DNA from: Vreelandella zhuhanensis
GTDB lineage: Bacteria; Pseudomonadota; Gammaproteobacteria; Pseudomonadales; Halomonadaceae
Assembly: GCF_009793355.1 (NCBI RefSeq)
Contig: NZ_WTKP01000003.1
Coordinates: forward strand, 339,316-403,315
Length of the DNA stretch: 64,000 bases
Direction: 5' to 3'
The notes beneath the pieces were generated by a model that was not told where the DNA came from, did no database searches, and was given only the letters and a program-made list of their open reading frames with translations. Both the position numbers and the translations under genes were made by a program. Shown here piece after piece: positions 18,600 to 27,062 of this stretch; positions within the stretch are counted from its first letter, which is position 1, and each line of letters starts with the position of its first letter.

Positions 18600-20084
18600 A
18601 TGAGCGCGACTGTCGAAGCCAATGTTCGTCCGGATTACGATGACGAACTGCAAAAAATTGCCGACTATGTTCTCAGTTATAAAATCGAAAGCAGCGAAGC
18701 CTGGGATACCGCCCGAAACTGTTTGATGGATACCTTGGGCTGTGGCTTGCTGGCGCTGCGTTTTCCGGAATGTACCAAGCACCTGGGGCCGCTTGTGGAA
18801 GGCACGATAGTGCCGCATGGCGCCCGCGTGCCGGGTACTTCCTTCCGCCTTGATCCGGTCAAGGCAGCCTGGGACATTGGCGCGATCATTCGCTGGCTGG
18901 ATTATAATGACACCTGGCTGGCGGCGGAGTGGGGGCATCCTTCCGATAACTTGGGGGGAATACTGGCGGTGGCTGACCACCTTTCGCAAAAACGCCTGGC
19001 TGAAGGTGGTAATCCACTGACCGTGCGCGATGTGCTCGAAGCCATGATCATGGCCCATGAGATTCAGGGCGTGTTGGCGCTGGATAATTCCTTCAACCGT
19101 GTAGGTCTCGATCATGTGGTACTGGTGAAGGTAGCGACCACCGCCGTAACTGCCAGGATGATGGGTGCTAGCCGCGAGCAGCTGCTTTCCGCTCTTTCCC
19201 ATGCCTTCGTCGATGGCCAGAGCCTGCGCACCTATCGCCATGCGCCAAACGCCGGCTCACGCAAGAGCTGGGCGGCCGGCGATGCCACTTCTCGAGGGGT
19301 ACGCCTGGCGGATATTGCCATGCGTGGCGAAATGGGTGTTCCGGGCGCACTCACAGCACCGCAGTGGGGCTTCTACGACGTATTGTTCAGCCACACCAAC
19401 AAGGATCTGGCGCTGAAACCCGAAAGCGAACGCAAGTTCAGTTTCCAGCGCGACTTTGGCAGTTATGTGATGGAGCACATTCTGTTCAAGATCTCCTTCC
19501 CTGCAGAGTTTCATTCCCAGACGGCTTGTGAAGCTGCCGTGACATTGCATCCACGGATCAAGGGTCGCCTGGACGAGATCCAGAAGATCGTGCTCACCAC
19601 GCACGACTCGGCGATTCGCATCATTTCCAAGTCGGGTAAGTTGGCCAACCCGGCCGACCGTGATCACTGCTTGCAGTATATGACTGCGGTGCCGCTAGCT
19701 TTCGGCAACTTGGTGGCTGAGCATTACGAGGATGATTTTCACGCAGCTCACCCGATCATCGATCAGTTGCGCGAGAAGATGGAAGTGGTGGAGGATGAAG
19801 GTTATTCCAGGGATTATCATGACCCACAGAAGCGCTCCATTGCCAATGCGATTCAGGTCTTCTTCAAGGACGGTACTTCTACGGATAAGGTCGCCGTTGA
19901 ATACCCCATCGGTCATCGGCGGCGACGTCCTGAAGGTATCACAGTGTTGGAGGACAAGTTCAGGCGTAACTTGGCGACGCGCTTTCCGCAGGGTCGCACT
20001 CATGAGATTTTCGAACTGTGTAAAGATCAATCGCGTCTTGAGAAAACGCCTGTCAACAAGTTTGTGGACTTATTTGTAATCTAA
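18600..20084 (+). CDS. prpD: 2-methylcitrate dehydratase PrpD
   Basis: This 494-residue MmgE/PrpD family enzyme is the Fe-S-independent 2-methylcitrate dehydratase. Family features are the N-terminal [10 protein letters not shown] and DTLGCG opening, [29 protein letters not shown] (about residues 98-126), and the [24 protein letters not shown] block (about 218). Having PrpD as well as AcnD/PrpF makes the dehydration step redundant; this arrangement is also known in pseudomonads. The gap from prpF holds the direct repeat CTCGATC(A/G)AAA. A clear terminator follows the gene and closes the cluster. Confidence 0.95.
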   Translation: MSATVEANVRPDYDDELQKIADYVLSYKIESSEAWDTARNCLMDTLGCGLLALRFPECTKHLGPLVEGTIVPHGARVPGTSFRLDPVKAAWDIGAIIRWLDYNDTWLAAEWGHPSDNLGGILAVADHLSQKRLAEGGNPLTVRDVLEAMIMAHEIQGVLALDNSFNRVGLDHVVLVKVATTAVTARMMGASREQLLSALSHAFVDGQSLRTYRHAPNAGSRKSWAAGDATSRGVRLADIAMRGEMGVPGALTAPQWGFYDVLFSHTNKDLALKPESERKFSFQRDFGSYVMEHILFKISFPAEFHSQTACEAAVTLHPRIKGRLDEIQKIVLTTHDSAIRIISKSGKLANPADRDHCLQYMTAVPLAFGNLVAEHYEDDFHAAHPIIDQLREKMEVVEDEGYSRDYHDPQKRSIANAIQVFFKDGTSTDKVAVEYPIGHRRRRPEGITVLEDKFRRNLATRFPQGRTHEIFELCKDQSRLEKTPVNKFVDLFVI

Positions 20085-20110
20085 AGGCGTTAAGTATCGG
20101 TACAAGTGCC

Positions 20111-20140
20111 AAGCCCAACATCTTTGATGCTGGGCTTTTT
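20111..20140 (+). terminator. Rho-independent terminator of the prp cluster
   Basis: An AAGCCCA(A)CATC / GATGCTGGGCTT stem with a short loop runs straight into TTTTT, 27 bp after the prpD stop. It is convergent with the comEA-like gene and could also serve that strand through its A-rich 5' side. Confidence 0.85.
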
Positions 20141-20148
20141 CTAGGCTG

Positions 20149-20427
20149 TTAGAACGTTAGCTGCTCTTGCATGTTTTCAACCGTGGCCGGGCCAATGCCG
20201 CTAACTCTTGTCAGTGCTTGGGCGTCTGTGAAATCGCCATTGCTTGTGCGCTCTTCGATGATAGCGGCGGCACGGCTGGGACCGATGCCCGGTAGTTCGG
20301 CGAGAAGTTCTGCATCAGCAGTGTTGACGTTAATCGGAGCAACCTCTTGAGCAAACAACGATGTACCAATGCTCAAGCCCAATCCAAGCAAGAGCGCAGC
20401 AAAAAATCCCTTGAATGATCCTTTCAT
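20149..20427 (-). CDS. ComEA-like helix-hairpin-helix protein
   Basis: This 92-residue exported protein has a signal peptide (about residues 1-26, LLLGLGLSIGTSLFA) and then a tandem helix-hairpin-helix domain, NVNTADAELLAELPGIGPSRAAAIIEERTSNGDFTDAQALTRVSGIGPATV. The two GIG hairpins bind the DNA backbone without sequence preference. ComEA binds incoming DNA in the periplasm during natural transformation, and short single-domain forms like this are common in gammaproteobacteria. No other competence genes lie nearby, so a competence role is only inferred. Confidence 0.88.
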   Translation of the reverse strand: MKGSFKGFFAALLLGLGLSIGTSLFAQEVAPINVNTADAELLAELPGIGPSRAAAIIEERTSNGDFTDAQALTRVSGIGPATVENMQEQLTF

Positions 20428-20729
20428 GATTATTCCTTCTTATGTAGAAAAGCTTATAAAAATAGCGATATAGAAACAGCTGCCGCTACCGCAATGCCCG
20501 ACCGCTGTATTCTGAGTTGCGTTAGCTAGGCGAGATGACCACGCACTTTGTGTGGTCATTACCAACATACTCACCTGCGTAAAAATTACTGTCGGAAAAA
20601 GCCGCTTTTTCATGTAAGCCATTTACCTTTAATAAAGAAAGAAAATGCTTACATGCCAGGAAAACTCAATGGCTGGTGAGGTGCCGATAGACTGGTATAC
20701 TTCAGAAAATTATTATTGGAGCTCTCATC
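20428..20729. other. comEA-pyrF intergenic region with a stable hairpin
   Basis: This 302-bp gap lies between divergent genes. It holds a 10-bp stem (ATGACCACGC / GTGTGGTCAT, 20535-20559, one wobble, ACTTT loop) and AT-rich flanks that may carry the two promoters. No supported reading frame is seen. The hairpin has no T-run, so a small RNA or an operator is as likely as a terminator. Confidence 0.4.
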
Positions 20730-21434
20730 GTGACGACTGAATCCCCTCTGATTATTGCGTTGGACTACCCTTCGCTGGATGCTGCACTGTGCATGGCCGA
20801 TCAGCTGGATCCTCGGCATTGTCGAGTCAAGGTAGGCAAGGAGTTGTTCACGCGTAGCGGGCCGAGCGTGATCGAAGCGCTTCATGGGCGAGGCTTCGAG
20901 GTGTTTCTGGATCTCAAATTTCATGATATTCCTAATACCGTGGCGAGTGCCGTGCAGGCGGCCGCGGAGCAGGGCGTGTGGATGGTCAATTTGCATGCCG
21001 GGGGTGGGCGAAGGATGATGGAGGCGGCACGCGAGCGGTTGGCACAGCATGACCTGCATACGCATTTGATCGCGGTCACGGTGTTGACCAGTCTGCATGC
21101 CGAGGATTTGCGTGAAGTGGGCATTACGGCATCGCCTGCCGAGCATGTGGAGCGCTTGGCGTTACTTGCTCAGCAAAGCGGAATGCAGGGGGTAGTGTGT
21201 TCCGCCCAAGAAGCCGGTCGACTGAAAAACGTCTGTGGAGAAGACTTCTTGAAGGTAACGCCGGGCATCCGGCCAAGTTTTTCTGCAACCGATGATCAGC
21301 AACGTATCATGATGCCAAAACAGGCAATGGCGGCGGGGAGCACGCATCTAGTGATCGGCAGGCCAGTAACGCAGGCGAAAGATCCCATGGAGGCATTGGC
21401 TGCTATTCAAGCCGAGTTGTCGGTGTCTAGCTAG
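20730..21434 (+). CDS. pyrF: Orotidine 5'-phosphate decarboxylase
   Basis: The 234-residue TIM-barrel enzyme makes UMP, the final step of de novo pyrimidine synthesis. The catalytic [10 protein letters not shown] (Asp-Lys-x-x-Asp pattern, about residues 60-69) is intact. Phosphate-binding residues appear in VTPGIRP (about 178) and [12 protein letters not shown] (about 206). It starts with GTG, preceded by TTGGAG. It is convergent with lapB, with only 1 bp between the two stops, unlike E. coli where pyrF follows lapB co-directionally. Confidence 0.96.
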   Translation: MTTESPLIIALDYPSLDAALCMADQLDPRHCRVKVGKELFTRSGPSVIEALHGRGFEVFLDLKFHDIPNTVASAVQAAAEQGVWMVNLHAGGGRRMMEAARERLAQHDLHTHLIAVTVLTSLHAEDLREVGITASPAEHVERLALLAQQSGMQGVVCSAQEAGRLKNVCGEDFLKVTPGIRPSFSATDDQQRIMMPKQAMAAGSTHLVIGRPVTQAKDPMEALAAIQAELSVSS

Positions 21435-21435
21435 C

Positions 21436-22632
21436 TTATTCTCCTTCGACCCCGGTGATCGGTTTGGTGGTGCCCCAACGTCGGCAGGCAGGGCATTGCC
21501 AGTGTAAGACGTCACCAGCGAACCCGCAGCGCTGACAGCGGTGGCGAGGACGGTTTTCGAGCAGGGCGTGAGTGTGGCGTTTGAGCAGTACCAGGCGTGA
21601 GTCGGGAGCTGGCCTTCCATCCAGGCGTTGGCTTTCCATATATAAATCCATCAAGTAATCAATGCCTCCCAAGCTGGGGGCTCGACTCAATTGATTGCCG
21701 ACCATCTCAATGGCTTTGTCTACTCCTTCATGTTGATGAATCACGTCGCCAAGCAAGATAATTACACTGGTGTATGGCGTCTCGCTAAGCAGCTGCTCCA
21801 AGTGTTGCCTCAGGCCGGTCTCATCGTTGTTGAGCTTGTAAGCGCGCTTGAGCAGGGGTAGTAGGGTGGGGATATGATCCTTGTCCTGAGCGGGGATACG
21901 AGCCAGTTGCTTGATGGCGTGAAAGTAATGCCCATTTTCCATGGCTAGTTCAGCCAATATCAGCGTGGCACGCACACAGGCTTCATCCAGTTGCAGGGCT
22001 TTGCGCAAATGGCGTTTGGCCAGAGCGCGGCTGGCTTGCTGAATGTCGTCCTGGGCGAGTTCGCATAACCAGTGTGCAGCAGGGCGACGCATTTCGGGGT
22101 GATGCTTCAGCGTCGGCAAAGTGACATCGAGCGCCGCTTGCCATTCCCCTTCACGCTCAAGCAGATTGACCAGTAACTGCTTGGCGGCTTCTTGGTGTGC
22201 ATCGATGCGAGTGGTATCGAGCAGAGAACTGAGTAAACGCTCGGCGCGGTCATACAAGCCTAGTGCCATGAAGTCACGCGCCAGCTCAAGCTGCACTTCC
22301 TCGTTCTGATGTGAGCTGAGCGCCGGACGGGCGAGCAGGTTCTGATGAATGCTGACAGCCTTGTCTGCTTCGCCGCGTGAGCGAAACAGCTTGCCCAAGG
22401 CAATGTGGGTATCAATCGTATCGCTGTTGACTTCGAGTACGTTGATGAAAGTGGTAATAGCCTGGTCGGGTTGCTCATTGAGCAAGTGATTCAGCCCGAC
22501 AAAATAATCACGTGAAGGCGTTCTGGAAGGGGGCTGGGTACGCGAAATGTTGCGATATGCACGATACCGGCCCAGCCCATAGCCAATGGCAATGGCTGCC
22601 AACAAAACGGCCAGCAGCACGATATCGAACAT
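21436..22632 (-). CDS. lapB: LPS assembly protein LapB (YciM)
   Basis: This 398-residue inner-membrane-anchored tetratricopeptide protein works with FtsH to degrade LpxC and so balances lipopolysaccharide synthesis. An N-terminal membrane helix (about residues 3-20) is followed by several TPR-like helical pairs. A C-terminal rubredoxin-like metal site has two CxxC pairs, in CQRCGFAG and CPACRRWG (about 365-385). The lapA stop TAA abuts the lapB ATG, which indicates a translationally coupled pair. Confidence 0.95.
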   Translation of the reverse strand: MFDIVLLAVLLAAIAIGYGLGRYRAYRNISRTQPPSRTPSRDYFVGLNHLLNEQPDQAITTFINVLEVNSDTIDTHIALGKLFRSRGEADKAVSIHQNLLARPALSSHQNEEVQLELARDFMALGLYDRAERLLSSLLDTTRIDAHQEAAKQLLVNLLEREGEWQAALDVTLPTLKHHPEMRRPAAHWLCELAQDDIQQASRALAKRHLRKALQLDEACVRATLILAELAMENGHYFHAIKQLARIPAQDKDHIPTLLPLLKRAYKLNNDETGLRQHLEQLLSETPYTSVIILLGDVIHQHEGVDKAIEMVGNQLSRAPSLGGIDYLMDLYMESQRLDGRPAPDSRLVLLKRHTHALLENRPRHRCQRCGFAGDVLHWQCPACRRWGTTKPITGVEGE

Positions 22633-22938
22633 TTACGCCAGTTCCTTGAGCTCCTGAGTGCGCAGGCTATCCAATTCTTTGCGTTGTTGTTTATTTTGCC
22701 GTTCAGCTCGGGCGAGCAGCGCTCTCAAGCGCACATAGACGCCGAGCATAGCCATCATGCCTAGCACGACACCCACGGCAAGAGCAGCCAGCAGCCATAC
22801 GGATAATGACACTGGCGGTAGCTCCACCCATATCAGGTTCAGGCCAATGGTTTGTTGGTTGTTAACGGCAAACAAGATGCCTGTCAATATTACCACTAGC
22901 AGAATAACGGCCAGAAACAGCCCTTTTATCCAACGCAT
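22633..22938 (-). CDS. lapA: LPS assembly protein LapA (YciS, DUF1049)
   Basis: This 101-residue membrane protein has two transmembrane segments (about residues 5-23 and 44-66) and a C-terminal charged coiled tail (RLRALLARAERQNKQQRKELDSLR). The INLIWVELPPVSLSVWLLAALAVG block is typical of DUF1049. LapA partners LapB in LPS assembly. It lies between ihfB and lapB in the same direction, and its ribosome binding site (AGGAAACTCTC) is in the ihfB-lapA gap. Confidence 0.92.
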   Translation of the reverse strand: MRWIKGLFLAVILLVVILTGILFAVNNQQTIGLNLIWVELPPVSLSVWLLAALAVGVVLGMMAMLGVYVRLRALLARAERQNKQQRKELDSLRTQELKELA

Positions 22939-23027
22939 GAGAGTTTCCTAGTCAGTGACTTGTTCAGTGCAGCTATTGTGAATGAGTCGACACGCGACGT
23001 CATCCGCATAAGGTCGGTTAATTTCGC

Positions 23028-23055
23028 GTAGGGCGGAGTAAGTAGGGCGGAGTAA
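23028..23055. repeat. Perfect 14-bp tandem duplication in the ihfB-lapA gap
   Basis: Two exact copies of GTAGGGCGGAGTAA lie head to tail, starting 9 bp after the ihfB stop (minus strand). The core AGTAAGTAGGGC recurs next to the IscB element. It may belong to a dispersed intergenic repeat family. Confidence 0.6.
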
Positions 23056-23064
23056 GCAGTCATC

Positions 23065-23361
23065 TCAGTAACCCAGGGCGCGACTGGCATCCACTTGTTC
23101 TCGTAGCTCCTTGCCAGGCTTGAAGTGAGGCACGTATTTGCCCTCCAGTTCCACTGGGTCGCCTGTTTTGGGATTGCGCCCTGTACGCGGTTCTCGATAA
23201 TGCAGAGAAAAACTGCCGAATCCGCGGATTTCCACGCGCCCGCCAGTGGCTAGGGCATCGGTGATGTCATCAAGTATCAGGCGCACCGCTGTTTCCACTT
23301 CCTTGACGGATAATTCGGGCTGATGCATTGCGATTTGTTCAATCAATTCTGACTTGGTCAT
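23065..23361 (-). CDS. ihfB: Integration host factor beta subunit
   Basis: This 98-residue DNA-bending protein forms a heterodimer with IhfA. The family signature [21 protein letters not shown] (about residues 46-66) includes the flexible beta arm with the intercalating proline in [18 protein letters not shown] is the standard IHF-beta start. The gene is followed by lapA and lapB, a conserved order in gammaproteobacteria. AGCCAACCGATG gives no strong ribosome binding site, but the start is fixed by homology. Confidence 0.96.
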   Translation of the reverse strand: MTKSELIEQIAMHQPELSVKEVETAVRLILDDITDALATGGRVEIRGFGSFSLHYREPRTGRNPKTGDPVELEGKYVPHFKPGKELREQVDASRALGY

Positions 23362-23566
23362 CGGTTGGCTCCATGCGAACGTTGAAGGCCGTGGCGGACG
23401 TCCGACCTCATGGCACTCTTCTCAGCATACTGTGCAATCCTGGATAAAACAATTTAGATAAAACAAGGTACTAGGCTAGATTGTCTTCAGCGCCTGCAGT
23501 GAGGCTGGCGCGCCTATTCCTCTAAGGTATACTAGCGGTTCATTTCTCCTATTGCAGAGGCTGACA

Positions 23567-23860
23567 TTGAGCGAAGACACGTCCTCGGACGCCATACTAC
23601 GTAAGCGGCTCTATTGGCATTCTCGTCGTGGCATGTGGGAGCTGGATTTGCTGTTGATCCCCTTTCTTGAGCAACGTTTCGTCCAACTCGATAAAGAAGA
23701 CCAGCTGGCCTATGAAGCGTTAATCGAAGAAGAAGATCAGGATCTGTTCATGTGGTTAATGCGCCGCGAATGGCCGCAGGAGCCGGAGCGGCGACGTATC
23801 GTACAAATGATCGTTGAACATGCCGAAACCACCGATAATTCTGCATATCGCACCCTCTAG
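23567..23860 (+). CDS. sdhE: FAD assembly factor SdhE
   Basis: This 97-residue all-helical protein promotes covalent flavinylation of SdhA in succinate dehydrogenase. The signature RGMWELD (about residues 22-28), needed for flavinylation, is intact, and the LYWHSRRG lead-in is typical. A TTG start at 23567 is chosen because AGAGG lies 6 nt upstream; an earlier TTG at 23552 would add five residues. It overlaps the downstream ygfX by 41 bp, the usual gene pair. Confidence 0.9.
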   Translation: MSEDTSSDAILRKRLYWHSRRGMWELDLLLIPFLEQRFVQLDKEDQLAYEALIEEEDQDLFMWLMRREWPQEPERRRIVQMIVEHAETTDNSAYRTL

Positions 23861-24212
23861 GCTGGCGATAGCCCTTCAGCTCATACTGGCCCTGTGGCTT
23901 GTGGTCATGGTCGGCTGGATGGCGGGAGTGCTTGTTGGCGGGATAGCGGTGCTTCTCAGTGCGCTGGGTATTGTCATGGAGGCGCGCCATCAGGCACGGG
24001 GTACCTTGACGATATCCGGCGCCTTCCCGGCTTGCCGGGCTCAGTGGGATGCCAATCAAGAGGCGCTGGGGTCGGATTGCTCAGTGCAATGCGATTATTT
24101 GGGTCCTTGGCTGATAGGCTTGCGTGTGGCAGGGCGCCGAATATGGCTTTGGCCGGACAGCGCCTCTGCCGAGCAGAGCCGCGCTCTGCGCAGATGGTTG
24201 CGTTATCCCTGA
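23820..24212 (+). CDS. ygfX: YgfX family membrane protein
   Basis: This is a 130-residue protein with a short cytoplasmic N-terminus, two closely spaced transmembrane segments (about residues 16-50), and a soluble C-terminal domain ending RRWLRYP. The layout and the overlap with sdhE match YgfX (once described as the CptA toxin). The proposed toxin role is disputed, and a role in succinate dehydrogenase biology is suggested by linkage. The start at 23820 lies inside sdhE. Confidence 0.8.
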   Translation: MPKPPIILHIAPSRLAIALQLILALWLVVMVGWMAGVLVGGIAVLLSALGIVMEARHQARGTLTISGAFPACRAQWDANQEALGSDCSVQCDYLGPWLIGLRVAGRRIWLWPDSASAEQSRALRRWLRYP

Positions 24213-24216
24213 GCGG

Positions 24217-25794
24217 CTAGTCGAGCTCATCGAGTGTGATGAAAGAGGGAGATGCCCTCTCAGCGAGATCAGGCCAATCAAGGTTGTAGTGGAGCCCGCG
24301 TGATTCGCGGCGCTCTCTTGCACATGTCACTGTCAACCGCGCTAATTGTATCGCTTGGCGCAGCTGTTGGTGAGCAGCTTTGTTCTCTGTGTTTGGGGCT
24401 ATTTCCCCCAGTCTCTGTTGAAGCGCTTTCAGCTGGGCTGCAGCTGTGTCGAGCCCTTGATCATTGCGAACGATGGCAACATATTGACTCATGGTCTGGC
24501 GCATAAGCTGGCGAATCTGGGGAATCTCTTCGTTGCCGTTGCTATTTGAGTCTTGGGGTAGCGTAAACGGCGCTAAAGCGGCGCTAGGGCGTGATTTAGG
24601 CGCACGCAGTTCCTGGGCACAGCTCCGGGCAAATACCAGGCACTCAAGCAAAGAATTGCTGGCCATGCGATTGGCGCCGTGCAGGCCAGTGCAGGCGACT
24701 TCGCCGATGGCATATAGCCGCGGTACATTGCTTGCTCCCTGCAGGTCGGTGGCAATCCCGCCGCAGCTGTAATGTGCCGCCGGTACCACGGGTATCGGTT
24801 GTTGAGTAATATCGATCCTGCGCGATAAACAGTGGGCCAGAATAGTGGGGAAGTGGTGACGAATGGCCGTTTCACCGAGATGGCGAATATCCAGCCAGAC
24901 GTGACCTTGCGTGCCGTGTTGGATCTCGGCATCGATGGTTCGTGCCACGATATCGCGAGGAGCCAGCTCACCCCTTGGGTCAATATCAAGCATGAATCGG
25001 TGCCCATGTTCATTGAGCAATCGACCCCCTTCACCTCTCACTGCTTCACTGATCAAGAAGGCCGGGCCTTCGGGGTCATAAAGGCAAGTGGGATGAAACT
25101 GCTGAAATTCCAGATTCATCAAGGTTGCACCGAGCTCGGCAGCCATGAACATGCCCTCGCCGCTGGCCGGTGCAGGCGTGGTGGTGTGCAGATAAAGCCC
25201 GCTGGCCCCCCCGGTGGCTAGCACGGTGTCATCGGCAACCAGGGTGTGAGGCTGCGCATTGTCATCCAGGCAGTAAGCACCACGACAGTGGCCGGCTGTA
25301 TCGCGTAGCAGGCCGATAACCGCCAGGTCGCTGCGTTGGGTAATATGCGGATGCTGAGCCACCTTGTGCAACAAGGTATCGACCACGGCACGGCCAGTGG
25401 CATCATCCGCATGAATAATGCGCCTGGCACCATGCCCGCCTTCGCGCGTCAGATGATAGGGGTAGCGCGCCTTGGGGTCGGGGTCGGGAGTAAACGCCAC
25501 CCCGGTATCAATCAGCCACTGGATAGCAGCGGGGCCGTTTTCCACCGTGAAGCGTACGGCCTGTGGGTCGCACAGACCATCACCTGCCACCAGGGTGTCA
25601 TTGATGTGGGCGTCTAGATCGTCATCCGGCGAAAGTACTGCCGCAATGCCTCCCTGGGCCCAGCGGCTTGCACCTTGATCATCCTGAGCGGGGCGCACCA
25701 GGGTTACCGGACGGCTATCGGCAATTTCCAATGCCAAGGTTAAGCCGGCAACACCACCACCGATAATCAATACGTCGGGTTGAGGCGGGGTCAT
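24217..25794 (-). CDS. nadB: L-aspartate oxidase
   Basis: The 525-residue flavoprotein oxidises L-aspartate to iminoaspartate, which NadA condenses to quinolinate for NAD synthesis. The FAD-binding VLIIGGGVAGLTLALEIA is at about residues 9-26, SRWAQGGIAAVL near 44, and HPTCLYDPEGPAFLISEAVRGEGG (about 240-265) contains active-site residues. GLHGANRMASNSLLECLVFA near 375 closes the flavin site. The start has AAAGGAGATTCGGCC. It is separate from nadA and nadC and convergent with ygfX (4 bp gap). Confidence 0.96.
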   Translation of the reverse strand: MTPPQPDVLIIGGGVAGLTLALEIADSRPVTLVRPAQDDQGASRWAQGGIAAVLSPDDDLDAHINDTLVAGDGLCDPQAVRFTVENGPAAIQWLIDTGVAFTPDPDPKARYPYHLTREGGHGARRIIHADDATGRAVVDTLLHKVAQHPHITQRSDLAVIGLLRDTAGHCRGAYCLDDNAQPHTLVADDTVLATGGASGLYLHTTTPAPASGEGMFMAAELGATLMNLEFQQFHPTCLYDPEGPAFLISEAVRGEGGRLLNEHGHRFMLDIDPRGELAPRDIVARTIDAEIQHGTQGHVWLDIRHLGETAIRHHFPTILAHCLSRRIDITQQPIPVVPAAHYSCGGIATDLQGASNVPRLYAIGEVACTGLHGANRMASNSLLECLVFARSCAQELRAPKSRPSAALAPFTLPQDSNSNGNEEIPQIRQLMRQTMSQYVAIVRNDQGLDTAAAQLKALQQRLGEIAPNTENKAAHQQLRQAIQLARLTVTCARERRESRGLHYNLDWPDLAERASPSFITLDELD

Positions 25795-25851
25795 GGCCGA
25801 ATCTCCTTTCAGACAGAGCCTGGCCTAGGCAATCTTGAACACGAGCGGCCG

Positions 25852-25872
25852 CTCCAACCCCAGTGGTTGGAG
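25852..25872. repeat. Inverted repeat upstream of nadB
   Basis: CTCCAACC/GGTTGGAG, a perfect 8-bp stem with a 5-nt loop, lies 58 bp upstream of nadB and downstream of the tRNA cluster. It could be a NAD-pathway operator or the end hairpin of the tRNA transcript. No T-run is present. Confidence 0.35.
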
Positions 25873-26047
25873 GGGTCGAATCATAACGTGAAAGTCAGTG
25901 TTTAGCGATGCTGCCCGTATGGGTGGCTTACCAGGCAATTGCCCAATCAACAACGGCATGAGCGTCGAGATTAGTAAAGGAGGGCGGTGCCGAAAGCTGA
26001 GGCAGCTAAAGAAAGAAAATCGAAAGGAGAGATTCTGACAGAGTATT

Positions 26048-26134
26048 TGGTGCCCGGAGCCGGACTTGAACCGGCACGGGGTTGCCCCCGAGAGATTTTA
26101 AGTCTCTTGCGTCTACCGATTTCGCCATCCGGGC
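26048..26134 (-). tRNA. tRNA-Leu (anticodon TAA)
   Basis: An 87-nt class II tRNA with a long variable arm, encoded CCA and anticodon TAA in the loop ACTTAAAAT; it decodes UUA. It is the last of a Gly-Cys-Leu cluster downstream of pgsA, matching glyW-cysT-leuZ of E. coli. Confidence 0.97.
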
Positions 26135-26187
26135 GGTCTGGATACTGCCAAGCATTGCACAAGGATAGGCACTGCTTCGAAATGTGA

Positions 26188-26261
26188 TGGAGGCTGGAGT
26201 CGGAATCGAACCGGCGTACACGGAGTTGCAGTCCGCTGCATAACCACTCTGCCATCCAGCC
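26188..26261 (-). tRNA. tRNA-Cys (anticodon GCA)
   Basis: A 74-nt cloverleaf with encoded CCA and loop ACTGCAACT (anticodon GCA). It is the middle gene of the tRNA cluster. Confidence 0.97.
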
Positions 26262-26273
26262 TTCAAGAGTCAA

Positions 26274-26348
26274 TGGAGCGGGAAAGGAGATTCGAACTCC
26301 CGACCCTCGCCTTGGCAAGGCGATGCTCTACCACTGAGCTATTCCCGC
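26274..26348 (-). tRNA. tRNA-Gly (anticodon GCC)
   Basis: A 75-nt cloverleaf with encoded CCA and loop CTTGCCAAG (anticodon GCC). It is the first of the cluster, 55 bp after the pgsA stop, and probably co-transcribed with it. Confidence 0.97.
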
Positions 26349-26403
26349 TCGACTCGTGGGCGAATTATACGGATAAACCTGTGTCTGTCAACGGCTTGAT
26401 GCG

Positions 26404-26952
26404 TTACATCGACCGACTTAGATGCGGCCACGCAGCTTTCAGATACTGAATCATCGACCATAGGGTCAGCATGGCCGCGGCATACAGAGTAATAACGCCT
26501 AACACGGCCAGGCTGTGGCCGGGGGGGAAGGCCAGTAATACCAGCAGGGCGATCATCTGCAGGCTGGTTTTTACCTTGCCGATCCACGAAACGGCCACTT
26601 GACCACGCTTGCCCATTTCCGCCATCCATTCCCGCAGAGCGGAAATGACGATTTCCCGACCGATGATGACTAGGGCGGGCAGCGTCAAAATCAATGTTTC
26701 ATAACGTTCGATGAGCAGGGCCAGCGCTACCACTACCATGAGCTTGTCAGCCACAGGGTCGAGAAAGGCACCGAACGGCGTCGATTGGTTCCAGCGACGG
26801 GCCAAGTAGCCATCTAGCCAGTCAGTGAGGGCGGCGACTGCGAAGAGGGCGGCTGCTAGCGGCAAGCTCCAATCGAAGGGCAGGTAAAACAGCACCACCA
26901 GCAACGGAATGAATGCAATTCTAGCCAGTGTCAGGATGTTGGGTATATTCAT
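26404..26952 (-). CDS. pgsA: CDP-diacylglycerol-glycerol-3-phosphate 3-phosphatidyltransferase
   Basis: This 182-residue inner-membrane enzyme makes phosphatidylglycerophosphate, the first committed step to phosphatidylglycerol and cardiolipin. The CDP-alcohol phosphatidyltransferase motif reads [29 protein letters not shown] (about residues 43-71), with all the aspartates. The rest is a run of membrane helices. Conserved order uvrY-uvrC-pgsA-tRNAs supports the call. Confidence 0.96.
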   Translation of the reverse strand: MNIPNILTLARIAFIPLLVVLFYLPFDWSLPLAAALFAVAALTDWLDGYLARRWNQSTPFGAFLDPVADKLMVVVALALLIERYETLILTLPALVIIGREIVISALREWMAEMGKRGQVAVSWIGKVKTSLQMIALLVLLAFPPGHSLAVLGVITLYAAAMLTLWSMIQYLKAAWPHLSRSM

Positions 26953-27062
26953 CGCGAAGAGCGATCCTTGCCATAGATAAACGAGGAGGATGGGGAAATG
27001 ATCTGTTCATTCTATCCGCCTTGGCTCACGGCATCCATGCCGTTATAGGGTTTATCTCACAA

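Noticed and set aside
20440..20622. 60-codon minus-strand frame upstream of the comEA-like gene
   Set aside because: No ribosome binding site and low-complexity translation; it covers a hairpin and likely promoter DNA.
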